Origin: Desulfopila aestuarii DSM 18488
GTDB taxonomy: Bacteria; Desulfobacterota; Desulfobulbia; Desulfobulbales; Desulfocapsaceae
NCBI GenBank assembly: GCA_945863875.1
Contig: CAMBBS010000009.1
Coordinates: 2,501-66,500 of the forward strand
Length of the DNA: 64,000 nt
Reading direction: 5' to 3'
The notes under the pieces are model-generated. The model saw only the letters and a list, made by a program, of their open reading frames with translations. It was not told the DNA's origin and did not search any database. Shown piece after piece: positions 43,837 to 53,809 of this stretch. A program made the translations under genes and the position numbers. The first letter of the stretch is position 1; every line of letters starts with the position of its first letter.

Positions 43837-44835
43837 ATGCTGGTTATTCCGATTTTTATTCCCCACCGCGGCTGTCCGCACGATTGTCTGTTTTGTAATC
43901 AACAGAAGATTTCCGGTTATGACCGGGAGGATGCCCGGCCGCCGGTCGCCCAGACCATTGATGTCTGGCTGGACCGGAAAAAAGATCGTCACCAGGTCCA
44001 GGTCGCCTTTTTCGGCGGCTCGTTTACCTGTCTGCCGCACAGCGAGCAGGTGGCAATGTTATCGGCGGTCCAGCCGTATATAGCGGCGGGCAAAGTGGAC
44101 ACTCTTCGTCTTTCCACCCGCCCGGACTGCCTTGATCCTGGTGTTTGTGCGCTATTGAAAGAGTATAACGTTGGCGTGGTCGAACTCGGGGCGCAATCGC
44201 TGAGTGATGCGGTGCTGCAAAATTCGCTGCGCGGCCATACCGCCGAGGAAACTCGCCATGCTGTCCGCCTGCTCAAAGCAGCGGGGATACAAGTCGGGCT
44301 CCAGCTCATGCCCGGCTTGCCGGGGGAAACCAGCGCATCGTTTCTGCGGGGCATTGATGAGGTCATTGCCCTGCAGCCGTCTTTCGTTCGCCTCTATCCG
44401 GTCCTGGTGGTCAAAGAGTCCGGTCTCGAAAAACTGTACCATGCCGGCCGGTATCGACCGCTTTCCCTCAAAAAGGCCATCGCCCTCACCGCACGATGTT
44501 ACCAAAAGTTGACGGAGGCGGGAATCCGCGTGGTGCGGATGGGCCTGCAGCCTTCGGCGCTGCTCGAACAAAACGTCGTTGCCGGACCCTACCATCCAGC
44601 CTTTGGCGAACTGGTGCAATCCAGGCTCTGGCTGAAGAAGATACGGGCCGGACTGGCCGCGCTTGGTCCGGAGCAGAAACTGCTCATTCATATCTCGGAG
44701 AAGGATATGTCAGCGGTGACAGGGATGAAGAAACAGAACACCAAGAGACTGGAAGCACTCGGTTTTTCCGGTCGTTTTATAATTTTACCGAACAAGACTA
44801 TGGCACGGGGAAGTATACAATATGTTGTCTGTTAA
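43837..44835 (+). CDS. radical SAM protein, Elp3-like without acetyltransferase domain
   Basis: 332 aa. The radical SAM cluster motif CPHDCLFC (C13, C17, C20) near the N-terminus binds 4Fe-4S. The rest follows the Elp3/HemN-like fold, with FFGGSFTCLPHSEQ near 49 and VELGAQSLSDAVLQNSLRGH near 112. Elp3 also has a GNAT acetyltransferase domain, which is absent here. Bacterial proteins of this kind are common near rnc, but their reaction is not known to me. The ATG lies seven bases after the rnc stop, and its end overlaps the ABC-F start by 14 bases. Confidence 0.85.
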   Translation: MLVIPIFIPHRGCPHDCLFCNQQKISGYDREDARPPVAQTIDVWLDRKKDRHQVQVAFFGGSFTCLPHSEQVAMLSAVQPYIAAGKVDTLRLSTRPDCLDPGVCALLKEYNVGVVELGAQSLSDAVLQNSLRGHTAEETRHAVRLLKAAGIQVGLQLMPGLPGETSASFLRGIDEVIALQPSFVRLYPVLVVKESGLEKLYHAGRYRPLSLKKAIALTARCYQKLTEAGIRVVRMGLQPSALLEQNVVAGPYHPAFGELVQSRLWLKKIRAGLAALGPEQKLLIHISEKDMSAVTGMKKQNTKRLEALGFSGRFIILPNKTMARGSIQYVVC

Positions 44836-46807
44836 TCATTTGGATATTCGATATGGCGAGAAGCATCTGTTTAAAGATGTGTCGATCCAGGTCCACGGAG
44901 GAAATCGTATCGGTCTGGTCGGCGTGAATGGAGCGGGGAAGTCCACCCTGCTGAAAATCATGGCCGGCATATCCGAGACCGACGACGGGGTGGTCACGAG
45001 GGCGAAACATTTCACCATCGGTTATCTGCCCCAGGAATCCTCGGAATTGTTTTCCGAGCGATCCCTCTACAAAGAAGCGGAGACGGCCTTTGCCCCTCTG
45101 CTGGCCCTGCAGGCTGAAGCGGCACAACTCCATGAGCAGATGCGGAAAATGGATGCGCACAGCGGGGAATTTCAGACTATTCTGCTGCGTCAGGGCGAAA
45201 TCCAGCACCAGCTCGACGCCAGTGACATCTATACCATTGGCGGCAAGATCGAAAAAATCCTCCTCGGTCTCGGCTTTCGCCGGGAAGATATGGAAAAACC
45301 GGTCAACGCCTTTTCCGGCGGCTGGCAGATGCGCCTGAAGCTTGCCAAGATGCTGCTTGAGGCGCCGTCGCTGTTGCTGCTGGATGAACCGACCAACCAT
45401 CTGGATCTTGACTCGCTGACCTGGGTGGAACAGTTCCTGAAAAATTACAATGGGTCGATGGTCATTATCTCCCATGACCGTACCTTTCTCGACAAGGTTA
45501 CCGAGACGACCTGGGAGCTGAGTTTTGGCCGAATCGATATCTACAAGGGGAATTATAGTTACTTCATCAAAGAAAGGGCGGAGCGGCGGGCCATCGAGAA
45601 GGGTGCCTACGATAATCAGCAGGCGAAGATCAAGCAGACCATGCGTTTTGTCGATAAATTCCGGGCAAAAGCGACCAAGGCCAGGCAGGTACAGAGCCGG
45701 GTGAAGCAACTGGATAAACTGGAACGCATTGAACTGTCTGAAGAAGAAAGTCAGATCAGATTTACCTTTCCTCCGGCCCCGCCATCGGGCCGGGATGTGC
45801 TGACGGGGGATAGTGTCAGCAAAAGTTATAACGGAACCAAGGTGTTCAGTGACGTAGATCTGCTCTTGCATCGGGGTGACAAGGTAGCAATGGTCGGGGT
45901 CAATGGCGCCGGAAAGTCGACCTTGCTAAAGATCCTCGCCGGACAGATTGCCCCTGACTCCGGAGAGGTCCGTCTCGGGTCGAATGTCCGGCTTTCCTAC
46001 TTTGGCCAGCATCAGGCCCAGGAGCTTTCGCCGCAATTGACGGTGCTGGACACCATGGCGCTTTCCGGCGAGGAGATGACCGTCACCAGAACCCGTTCGT
46101 TGCTCGGGGCCTTTCTCTTTCGCGGCGAGGACGTCGACAAAAAAGTCTCGGTCCTCTCGGGCGGGGAAAAAAGCCGCCTGGCACTGGCGAAAATGATCGC
46201 CAGGCCGGCAAACTGCATGCTGCTCGATGAGCCGACCAACCATCTGGATATGAGTTCGCAGGACGTCCTGCAGGAGGCGATGGCCCAGTACGATGGCACC
46301 ATCGTCGTCGTCTCGCATAACCGCTATTTTCTTGAAGGCTTTGTCAACAAGGTTCTCGAGGTCAAAGACGGTCATATTACCCTGTACGAAGGCAGTGTTG
46401 CCGAATATCAGGCGAAACAGGAACTCCTGCGCGAACAGGAAAAGGAGCAGACGGCGGAGGCGAAACAGGCTGGGGACGATTCAGCCGGCAAAGCGTCCGA
46501 ATCGCTGGAAAGCCGGAAGGAGCAAAAACGGCTGGAGGCCCAGCAGCGACAGGAACGGAGCCGGCGGGCCGGTCCCTGGCTGAAACAGCTCACCGAGGCG
46601 GAAAAACAGGTGGAGTTCTATGAACAGCAGAAAGAGGACCTTGAGGCCCTGATGGCCGATCCCGAGCTCTATTCGGACGAACGAGGCTGGCAGAAGACGA
46701 GCAAGGAGTACGAAGACTGCAAACGCCGCCTTGCCCGCTGGTACGAATCCTGGGAAACCGCCCAGGAGAAAATCGATCGCATCGATGCGGAACTGCAACT
46801 TGGTTAA
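44822..46807 (+). CDS. ABC-F family ATPase (ribosome-associated, Uup/YheS-like)
   Basis: 661 aa soluble protein with two ABC domains and no membrane part. The Walker A motifs are GVNGAGKSTLLKIMAG near 38 and GVNGAGKSTLLKILAG near 358, the signatures FSGGWQMRL near 163 and LSGGEKSRL near 450, each followed by LLLDEPTNHLD or MLLDEPTNHLD. The linker between domains is charged (FVDKFRAKATKARQVQSRVK), and a C-terminal coiled coil (540-661) completes the Uup-like layout. ABC-F proteins act on the ribosome E-site. It is translationally coupled to the radical SAM gene. Confidence 0.93.
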   Translation: MLSVNHLDIRYGEKHLFKDVSIQVHGGNRIGLVGVNGAGKSTLLKIMAGISETDDGVVTRAKHFTIGYLPQESSELFSERSLYKEAETAFAPLLALQAEAAQLHEQMRKMDAHSGEFQTILLRQGEIQHQLDASDIYTIGGKIEKILLGLGFRREDMEKPVNAFSGGWQMRLKLAKMLLEAPSLLLLDEPTNHLDLDSLTWVEQFLKNYNGSMVIISHDRTFLDKVTETTWELSFGRIDIYKGNYSYFIKERAERRAIEKGAYDNQQAKIKQTMRFVDKFRAKATKARQVQSRVKQLDKLERIELSEEESQIRFTFPPAPPSGRDVLTGDSVSKSYNGTKVFSDVDLLLHRGDKVAMVGVNGAGKSTLLKILAGQIAPDSGEVRLGSNVRLSYFGQHQAQELSPQLTVLDTMALSGEEMTVTRTRSLLGAFLFRGEDVDKKVSVLSGGEKSRLALAKMIARPANCMLLDEPTNHLDMSSQDVLQEAMAQYDGTIVVVSHNRYFLEGFVNKVLEVKDGHITLYEGSVAEYQAKQELLREQEKEQTAEAKQAGDDSAGKASESLESRKEQKRLEAQQRQERSRRAGPWLKQLTEAEKQVEFYEQQKEDLEALMADPELYSDERGWQKTSKEYEDCKRRLARWYESWETAQEKIDRIDAELQLG

Positions 46808-46933
46808 ATAAAAAAAAGGATATCCGTACTCGTTTGTCGGACTATTTGTCGGCCGCCGCTTGAATAGTTCGCCTGTTCTTTGCTACAATCCCAGAGAAGG
46901 TTGATGCACCTTTTCGATTGACTGCAATGGGAT

Positions 46934-49900
46934 ATGAGAAAGGCGAAGAGCATGACGGAGAATCCAACCCTCCATGTGAGAGGAACGACCAAGAACAGGT
47001 GGTCGCTTTGTCGATATCGACTGACGGTCGTTGCAGCATTACTGTGCTTGTTCACCCCCGCATTCCTCTTTGCCGACACGCCTGCTTCGACCGGGAAAGC
47101 CAAAAAAATACTGGTGCTGCACAGTTATCATAAGGGCTTATCCTGGACCGACAGTTTGGCCCGGGGGATCGATGAGGGGTTCGCCGGCTCAGGTATTTTC
47201 GTCGATGTCTCCCATGAATTCATGGATGCCAAAAGACTTTTCACGGAAGAGTATCTTCAACAACTTGCCGCCCTGTATCAGCTGAAGTTCAAAAACAGCA
47301 ATTTTGATGTCGTTCTGTCAACGGACGACCATGCCTTTACCTTTCTACGCAAACACCACCAGCATATTTTCCCGGGAAAAGCGGTTGTTTTCGCCGGGGT
47401 GAATACGTTCAAGGCGGCGATGCTTGACGATCATCCGACCTTCACCGGGGTCCTCGAAGCCTTTGATATTACCACAACCCTCAATACTGCTTTATCGCTG
47501 CATCCGGCGGCCACTCGTTTTGTGGTGATCAGTGACCAGACCCTTACCGGCATCTCGAATAAGCAACTTTTCCTGGAAGCGATAGCAAATATCACCAGAC
47601 CCATGGACCTGCTCATCCTGGATAATCATACCATGGCCGAGGTGCAGGAACAGGTCGGCCTGCTTGGTGAGAAAGATATTGCATTGTGGCTGTCTTTTAC
47701 CGCTGACAGTGCAGGACACTATTTTTCTTTCAGACAAAGTGCCGGTCTTATCTCCGCAGCGAGCAAGGCCCCGCTTTATTCTTTCTGGGATTTTCATCTG
47801 GGATACGGTATTGTCGGCGGAAAACTGGCCAGCGGATATTCCCAGGGAAGAAAAGCCGCGGAACTTGCGCTGCAGATTCTCCAAGGAACGCCGGTAGCAG
47901 ATATTCCCGTGGTGGCCGACAGTCCCAACCGCCATATGTACGACTATCTCCAGCTGGTACGATTCAAGATTAATGAGAAGCTGCTGCCGCCGGAGAGTAT
48001 TGTCATTAACAAGCCGCAGACCTTCTATTCGCAATATAAAAATATTGTCTGGGGCATTGCTGCCGGTTTTATGGGCCTGTCGATGATCATAATGCTCCTG
48101 CTGGCCAATATCTCCAGCCGCAGAGCGGCAAATAAGGAAATCATCATAACCAAGGACCGTTTCCAGAGAATTTTCGATGATGCCGCCGTGGTCCTGTTTG
48201 AGGCGGAATTCACCAGCTTTTATGCGGAAATCGAGCAACTGAAAACCAGAGGCATCGACACGCTGCAGGCTTTTTTAACGGCGCGGCCGGAAGGGTTGCA
48301 TCAACTGGCGGGTCTTGTGCGCATGCTCGATTGTAACGAGGCGGCTGTCACTCTTTATGGGGCGACCGGTAAAGGAGAACTGCTTGCTGCCATGGAAAAT
48401 GGCCTGCAGGTGATCTCTGTCGACGGGTGCGGTAAGATTGTCAATGCCTGGCATGCCGGGGGGGATCGGCTGGAGTGGGAAGCAGTCAATACCAGGCTCG
48501 ACGGCAGGCAGATGCATGTTCTTGTCAGCATGAAGCCGCCTTGTACCGCTTTTGGCGATGTACGAAGAATAATTGTCAGTGTCGTCGATATAACCGAGCG
48601 TAAGCGTTTTATCAAGGAACTGCAGATGAGTGAGGGCCGTTTTCGGACGCTCTTTGACAGTGCCGCCAGCGGTATCGCCCTTCTTGATATTGACGGTAAA
48701 TTTCTGCGGGTCAATGCCGGATGTTGCCGCATGTTTGGCTATTCGGTGCAGGAAATGGAACAGAAAAACTGGCGGGATATTACCCATCCCGAGGATATGG
48801 TTTCGACCGCCTCGCTGCTTGGCGATGTGCTTGAAGGGAAGTCGCTTCTTTCCCTGGAGAAAAGGTATATCCATAAAGAGGGGCGGGTTATCTGGGCTCT
48901 GCTCAACGTCGGCCTGCATACCGATCTCGACGGCAGGCCACTCAATTATGTGTCGCAGATGCAGGATATCACCCAGCGCAAGGATGAGCAGGCAAAAATG
49001 CGCCTGAAAGAAGCCCGATATCGCCAGCTCTTCGAGGCCGATCTCAGCGGTTTTTACATTGCCAACCCGAGCGGCAAGGTACTTTTGTGTAACAAGGTTT
49101 TTGCCGAGATTCTCGGCCTTGCGACTGTCGACGATGTCGTTGGGCGGAGTGTTTCGCCCTATTATCGTCATGCCCATATCTGGACCAGGTTGATCGGCGA
49201 TCTTTGGCAAAGAAAAAAAATCGAGAACACCGAAGTCGAGTTACGGGGCAGCGACGGCAGGATCTTGACTGTTTTATTCAATGCCATTGGCCGCTTTGAC
49301 GACCAGGGGCAGCTGCTGGAAATCCAGGGACATATGATGGATATCTCCCGGCAGAAAAAGCTGGAAACGCAGCTCGTCAGGGCGCAGAAAATGGAGGCGA
49401 TGGGGCTCATGGCCGGAGGAGTCGCCCACGACCTGAACAATATTCTCTCCGGTATTACCGGCTATCCCGAGTTGATGCTGGCTACGCTGGCCACCGACAG
49501 TGCGCTGCGAAAACCCCTCCAGTCAATCAGGGATTCCGGGCAAAGGGCCGCTGCGGTGGTCGCCGACCTGTTGACGGTGGCGCGCAGTGCGGCCAATGTC
49601 AGAGCGGTCCATAATATGTATATCCTGGCGAAAGAATACCTCGGTTCCCCGGAGTGTGAGCAGTTTCGTGCCCTCTACCCGGACATTTCTGTTCGACTGG
49701 AAGGGGAGGCTGAAAATGCGACAATCCTCTGTTCGCCGATCCATATCAAAAAATGTCTGATGAATCTGGTCACTAATGGGCTGGAGGCGATTGAATCAAA
49801 CGGTCGGGTAGTCGTGGCCGTATCAACGCAAACCGTCGTTGAGGGCCGGAAAGGGGGACATGTTGCCGCCGACTATGTGGTCTTGAGCGTGCATGACAGC

Positions 49901-50503
49901 GGAAGGGGTATTTCCGAGGAAGATCGCAGCCACATCTTTGAACCATTTTATACCAAAAAGGTGATGGGCAAGAGCGGTACCGGGCTCGGCCTGGCGGTCG
50001 TCTGGAATACGGTTCAGGATCATGGCGGCACAATCAAGGTCGACAGCAACGGCCAGGGCACGACCTTTTCCCTCTGTTTTCCGCAGCAGGTGCAGGTGGC
50101 TTTAGAATCGAAAAAAGAGGATGAGGCCGTGTCGTTTACCGGCAATGGTGAGCACATCCTTGTCGTCGACGATGAACCGGTATTGCGCGATCTTGCCGGA
50201 CAGATTCTGACAAATCTCGGCTATCATGTCGATGCGGTCGAGAGCGGCGAGGCCGCCCTTTTCTTCCTGCAGGGACAGAAGGTGGATCTGGTTTTGCTGG
50301 ATATGTTTATGGAACCGGGCATCAACGGCTGTCAGACGTATGAAAAGATCATTGTCCACCATCCCGGTCAAAAGGCGATCATCGCCAGCGGTTTTTCTAA
50401 AAGCGATGACGTCAAAAAGGCCATGCGTCTCGGGGTAGGGAATTTTATCGAAAAGCCCTATTCCATGGGACAGCTTGGGCGGGCGGTTAAGGAGCTGCTT
50501 TAA
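46934..50503 (+). CDS. hybrid sensor histidine kinase with periplasmic ABC-substrate-binding-like sensor
   Basis: 1189 aa. A signal anchor lies near 28-47, then a periplasmic binding-protein-like domain (ILVLHSYHKGLSWTDSLARG to about residue 340) and a membrane helix near 373-393. PAS domains follow (about 400-560, 565-680 and 685-805). The kinase core has the phospho-His in MAGGVAHDLNNILSGITGYP near 831, and GTGLGLAVVWN in the ATPase domain. A C-terminal receiver has the phospho-Asp in VLLDMFMEPG near 1121. No separate response regulator is adjacent. ATG 46934 and ATG 46952 are both possible. The ligand is unknown. Its 3' end overlaps the convergent gene by 17 bases. Confidence 0.9.
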   Translation: MRKAKSMTENPTLHVRGTTKNRWSLCRYRLTVVAALLCLFTPAFLFADTPASTGKAKKILVLHSYHKGLSWTDSLARGIDEGFAGSGIFVDVSHEFMDAKRLFTEEYLQQLAALYQLKFKNSNFDVVLSTDDHAFTFLRKHHQHIFPGKAVVFAGVNTFKAAMLDDHPTFTGVLEAFDITTTLNTALSLHPAATRFVVISDQTLTGISNKQLFLEAIANITRPMDLLILDNHTMAEVQEQVGLLGEKDIALWLSFTADSAGHYFSFRQSAGLISAASKAPLYSFWDFHLGYGIVGGKLASGYSQGRKAAELALQILQGTPVADIPVVADSPNRHMYDYLQLVRFKINEKLLPPESIVINKPQTFYSQYKNIVWGIAAGFMGLSMIIMLLLANISSRRAANKEIIITKDRFQRIFDDAAVVLFEAEFTSFYAEIEQLKTRGIDTLQAFLTARPEGLHQLAGLVRMLDCNEAAVTLYGATGKGELLAAMENGLQVISVDGCGKIVNAWHAGGDRLEWEAVNTRLDGRQMHVLVSMKPPCTAFGDVRRIIVSVVDITERKRFIKELQMSEGRFRTLFDSAASGIALLDIDGKFLRVNAGCCRMFGYSVQEMEQKNWRDITHPEDMVSTASLLGDVLEGKSLLSLEKRYIHKEGRVIWALLNVGLHTDLDGRPLNYVSQMQDITQRKDEQAKMRLKEARYRQLFEADLSGFYIANPSGKVLLCNKVFAEILGLATVDDVVGRSVSPYYRHAHIWTRLIGDLWQRKKIENTEVELRGSDGRILTVLFNAIGRFDDQGQLLEIQGHMMDISRQKKLETQLVRAQKMEAMGLMAGGVAHDLNNILSGITGYPELMLATLATDSALRKPLQSIRDSGQRAAAVVADLLTVARSAANVRAVHNMYILAKEYLGSPECEQFRALYPDISVRLEGEAENATILCSPIHIKKCLMNLVTNGLEAIESNGRVVVAVSTQTVVEGRKGGHVAADYVVLSVHDSGRGISEEDRSHIFEPFYTKKVMGKSGTGLGLAVVWNTVQDHGGTIKVDSNGQGTTFSLCFPQQVQVALESKKEDEAVSFTGNGEHILVVDDEPVLRDLAGQILTNLGYHVDAVESGEAALFFLQGQKVDLVLLDMFMEPGINGCQTYEKIIVHHPGQKAIIASGFSKSDDVKKAMRLGVGNFIEKPYSMGQLGRAVKELL

Positions 50504-51647
50504 CTGCGGTATGCTCTGCCGCCAGCACCTTCGCTTCGACGCCAACGACGCCGCTGTCGACCTGTCCGTGGTTAAAAAGCAGGATAAAAAGCAGCCACCC
50601 ATAGCAAACGATTGCCAGCACAGCCGCGATGGGAAAAAAATAGCCCAATGGACAGAGAAAGAGCACGGTCAGCCAGTGGAGCAGAATGACTTTTTGCGAA
50701 TGCAGCTGAATGGGAAAGTCACCGTGTCGGCTGATCACCGCCAGTCCACTGAGGTTCCAGCCGTAGAGGGCGGTAAAGGCGTGCATTCTGAGCAGGGGTA
50801 AGCTCTCCGCCCGGTTGTACGCGTCGGAGAAGGCGAGAAATATATACAATATCCCGGTGATGGAGGTGATCAGTAAAAAGAGAATGCCGGAGGTGAGAAA
50901 GGCCTTCTGCTGCAGGCGGATACCCTGGTACAGGTAGAGGTAGAGGATCAGGGAAACCGCCAGGAACAGGACAGAGGCAATAATCACCTGGGGGATGAAC
51001 CAGTTCGCCAGGATGAAAAGAAAGAAGACAATGACCCCCAGATTGATCACCCAGAATGACAGCTCTTTGAGAAGGCGATTCGGCGGGGTGCTGTGATTTT
51101 TCATGAGCGCAAAAATGACCGACATGCTGATCAGTGAGATCGGGAAGGAAAAACCCAGGAAAAAAGTGTCCAGTGTTAGCTTTTCCAGGGTCAGCCAGTG
51201 GCCATATTGATTGTTCAGGATAGCCAGGCTGGAGGTGACCAAGGCCAGAGAAAGGCAGAGCAGCGCGGCCTGATGAAATTTTCTCGATGTGCTTTCCCTG
51301 CCGGAAAAAAGAGCCTTGGGGATGCACCTGCCGAAATGATCCACCCGGACTTTTTCGATAATCGTTGCCAGCAGCAGGGGGATTATCAAGGTCGGTGCAT
51401 ACCATTCCATAAAGGCGCACAGAGCAAAGGTAAGCGAGAGCCACAAAAAGGTCAGCGCCCTTCTGCTCAGCCTGTGGCGATCTTCGGTGAAATAGACCAG
51501 CAGGGTGCCGCCGCTGCACAGATTAAAGAAAAAAATATGCAACCGTTCGAAATTTAAGATTTCCGGGGCGATGAGATGATGGAGAAACCCGCAGGTCATC
51601 GCCGTGGTCATTATTATCCAGAGGGTTATTTTAAAGCGCTGATTCAA
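50487..51647 (-). CDS. polytopic membrane protein of unknown function
   Basis: 386 aa, about ten to twelve membrane helices covering most of the chain, with a short soluble C-terminus (VDSGVVGVEAKVLAAEH). Histidines in or next to helices (TCGFLHHLIAP near 19, LLRMHAFTALYGWNLSGL near 293, VILLHWLTVLF near 325) recall heme- or copper-binding membrane proteins such as NnrS, but the likeness is too weak to name it. It lies just downstream of nothing obvious on its strand and upstream of the SRPBCC-SDR gene, 33 bases apart. Confidence 0.7.
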   Translation of the reverse strand: MNQRFKITLWIIMTTAMTCGFLHHLIAPEILNFERLHIFFFNLCSGGTLLVYFTEDRHRLSRRALTFLWLSLTFALCAFMEWYAPTLIIPLLLATIIEKVRVDHFGRCIPKALFSGRESTSRKFHQAALLCLSLALVTSSLAILNNQYGHWLTLEKLTLDTFFLGFSFPISLISMSVIFALMKNHSTPPNRLLKELSFWVINLGVIVFFLFILANWFIPQVIIASVLFLAVSLILYLYLYQGIRLQQKAFLTSGILFLLITSITGILYIFLAFSDAYNRAESLPLLRMHAFTALYGWNLSGLAVISRHGDFPIQLHSQKVILLHWLTVLFLCPLGYFFPIAAVLAIVCYGWLLFILLFNHGQVDSGVVGVEAKVLAAEHTAVKAAP

Positions 51648-51680
51648 TGTGGCTACACCGTTCCGTTATTCTGCCTGATC

Positions 51681-53090
51681 CTACCCGATGGTCTCTTGTG
51701 CCGGCTCCTTGCCGAGCAGACTGCGCAGCGCCGTCTCCAGGGTCGGATGGCGGAATATGAAGCCGGAATCCTGCAGCTTTTGTGAAGAGACACGACAGCC
51801 TGACAGTAATATTTCCGAGGCCATCTGTCCATAGATCATCTTTAAAAACCAGCCCGGCAGGGGGAAAAGCAGCGGACGGCGCATGACGCGGGCGATGGTC
51901 CGCATCAATTCGGCATTGGTCACCGGTTCCGGCGCAGTGATATTGACCGGGCCATCCAGCAAAGGGCAAGTGAGGCAGTGCAGCATTGCCGCGACCATAT
52001 CATCTCTGCTGATCCAGCTGATATATTGCCCGCCGCTGCCGAAGCGGCGGATGCACCCCAGGTGAGAATTGGCGAGTATGCGCTGCAGGGCTCCTCCCCG
52101 GGGCGTCAGCCCTACGCCAAGGCGCATGAAAACCGTGCGAATACCGGCGTCCCTGGCCGGTTCTGTGCCCTTTTCCCAGAGCCGGCAGACCTCTGAAATA
52201 AAATCGTTCCCCGGCGGCTGGTGTTCATCGATGAGCGTATCTTTGCCGTCACCGTAATAGCCAACGGCCGAAGCGCAGAGGAACACCTGCGGGGGCCTGC
52301 TCCGGGTGGCAAGGGTTTTGGCCAGGAGTCTGGTGCCTTGTATGCGGCTGTCGATGACCCGGCGTTTTTTTTCTTCCGACCACCGTTCCAGGCCGATATA
52401 TTCCCCGGCCAGGTGGATAACTCCATCGATGTCCGGCAGCTCGCTTTCCTGCAGTATCCCTTTGGCCGGATCCCAGAATATCTCGTCTTTTGCCGGGTCG
52501 GGCCGCCGGCGCACCAGGGTAAAGACCTGATGCCCGCCGGTGGTTAACAGCGGCAGCAGGTCGCGGCCGATGACCCCGCTTGCACCGGTGACGAGGATTT
52601 TCATAGGAGTGGTGCTGCTGCGCCGGTGCAGGTTGATATCTTCGCGGAGCACTGTCTGCCGGTGGCGAAAAAGCTGCTGTAAACTCCTTTCGACATGGCC
52701 CTTGATAAAACCGGGCAGCAAACGATGTACGGGCAGAACGTATTCCAGCTGATCCTGTAGCAAGGCGCCCTGGGCTGAGTCGCTGAAATAGTGCGTGTGC
52801 GACCAGCTGCTGAAAGGGCCTTTCTCCTGGATGTCCCGGAACATTTTCCCGGCCACATTATCCACATGCCGGGCGCGAAACAGATAGGGCAAGGGGCCGG
52901 CATGCATTTCCAGCTCGACCATGCCCCCCGGTTCAATGCCGCCGTGCCGGGCAATGACCGAAATTCTTTCCCATGGCGGCAGAAGTCGCTCCAGGGCGCC
53001 TTTCCTGCCGTGCCAGGTGTACAGCTCGTTGGCCGAGCATGGATATTCCGAGCGGAATTCAACAAGCGTTGACCCTGAGTTTTTGTGCAT
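51681..53090 (-). CDS. SRPBCC-SDR fusion protein (TIGR01777 epimerase family)
   Basis: 469 aa fusion. The N-terminal 160 residues (STLVEFRSEYPCSANELYTW to QTVLREDINLH) are an SRPBCC lipid- or ligand-binding fold. The remainder (from MKILVTGASGVIGRDLLPLL near 163) is an NAD(P)-binding SDR of the TIGR01777/YfcH family, with HLAGEYIGLERWSEEKKRRV near 228, SAVGYYGD near 275 and the C-terminal DUF1731-like end. YfcH-like proteins have unknown substrate; the fused SRPBCC domain could hold it. It lies in a minus-strand run with the membrane protein. Confidence 0.88.
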   Translation of the reverse strand: MHKNSGSTLVEFRSEYPCSANELYTWHGRKGALERLLPPWERISVIARHGGIEPGGMVELEMHAGPLPYLFRARHVDNVAGKMFRDIQEKGPFSSWSHTHYFSDSAQGALLQDQLEYVLPVHRLLPGFIKGHVERSLQQLFRHRQTVLREDINLHRRSSTTPMKILVTGASGVIGRDLLPLLTTGGHQVFTLVRRRPDPAKDEIFWDPAKGILQESELPDIDGVIHLAGEYIGLERWSEEKKRRVIDSRIQGTRLLAKTLATRSRPPQVFLCASAVGYYGDGKDTLIDEHQPPGNDFISEVCRLWEKGTEPARDAGIRTVFMRLGVGLTPRGGALQRILANSHLGCIRRFGSGGQYISWISRDDMVAAMLHCLTCPLLDGPVNITAPEPVTNAELMRTIARVMRRPLLFPLPGWFLKMIYGQMASEILLSGCRVSSQKLQDSGFIFRHPTLETALRSLLGKEPAQETIG

Positions 53091-53104
53091 TCCCGGGCAG
53101 CCTC

Positions 53105-53809
53105 CTAGACGCCTAAATACCGGGATCGCAATTGCGGTCTGCGGCGCAGTTGGTCGGTTCCGCCGTGCCAGGCAATGGTCCCTTTTTCCATAATGTAGTG
53201 GTGATCGGCAATGGCCATGAGCGCATCAATGTTTTTATCGACGAGAAGAATGGCGAGTCCTTTTGCCTTCAGTATCTTCAGCCCGCGCCAGATCTCCTGG
53301 CGGATAAGCGGCGCCAGCCCTTCGGTGGCCTCGTCGAGAATCAGCAGCTTTGGATTGATCATCAGTGCCCTGCCGATCGCCAGCATCTGCTGTTCCCCCC
53401 CGGAAAGCTGGTTGCCGTAGTTGTTCAGCCTGTCACCCAGTCGCGGGAAAATAGTCAGGATATCATCAATGCCGTACGGCTGCGGCGAGCGTCTGAAATT
53501 GGCCGCCGTGGCGATGATGTTTTCCCGAACGGTAAGATTGGGAAAGATTTGTCGTCCTTCGGGGACGAGGCCGAGGCCGAGCCGGGCAATTTTATAGCTT
53601 GGAAGGTGCTGTGTTTTTATGCCGGAGAAGTGGATGGTGCCGGAATGTACCGGGGTGAGCCCCATGATCGAGCGTATGGTGGTGCTTTTACCCATGCCGT
53701 TACGGCCGAGCAGGGTGACGACCGCCGACTCGTCAATCCGCAGCGAGACGCCGAAAAGTGCCTGACTTGCCCCGTAGAAGGTCGATATGTTGTCCACCGT
53801 GAGCATCAA
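53105..53809 (-). CDS. livF: LivF, ATPase of branched-chain amino acid-type ABC transporter
   Basis: 234 aa ATPase. It has Walker A LGRNGMGKSTTIRS near 34, signature LSGGEQQMLAIGRAL near 135 and Walker B LLILDEATEGLAP near 155. The TIGR03410-like short form with IRQEIWRGLKILKAKG is typical of LivF. It overlaps livG by four bases (ATGA). It pairs with LivG as the cytoplasmic motor. Confidence 0.94.
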   Translation of the reverse strand: MMLTVDNISTFYGASQALFGVSLRIDESAVVTLLGRNGMGKSTTIRSIMGLTPVHSGTIHFSGIKTQHLPSYKIARLGLGLVPEGRQIFPNLTVRENIIATAANFRRSPQPYGIDDILTIFPRLGDRLNNYGNQLSGGEQQMLAIGRALMINPKLLILDEATEGLAPLIRQEIWRGLKILKAKGLAILLVDKNIDALMAIADHHYIMEKGTIAWHGGTDQLRRRPQLRSRYLGV

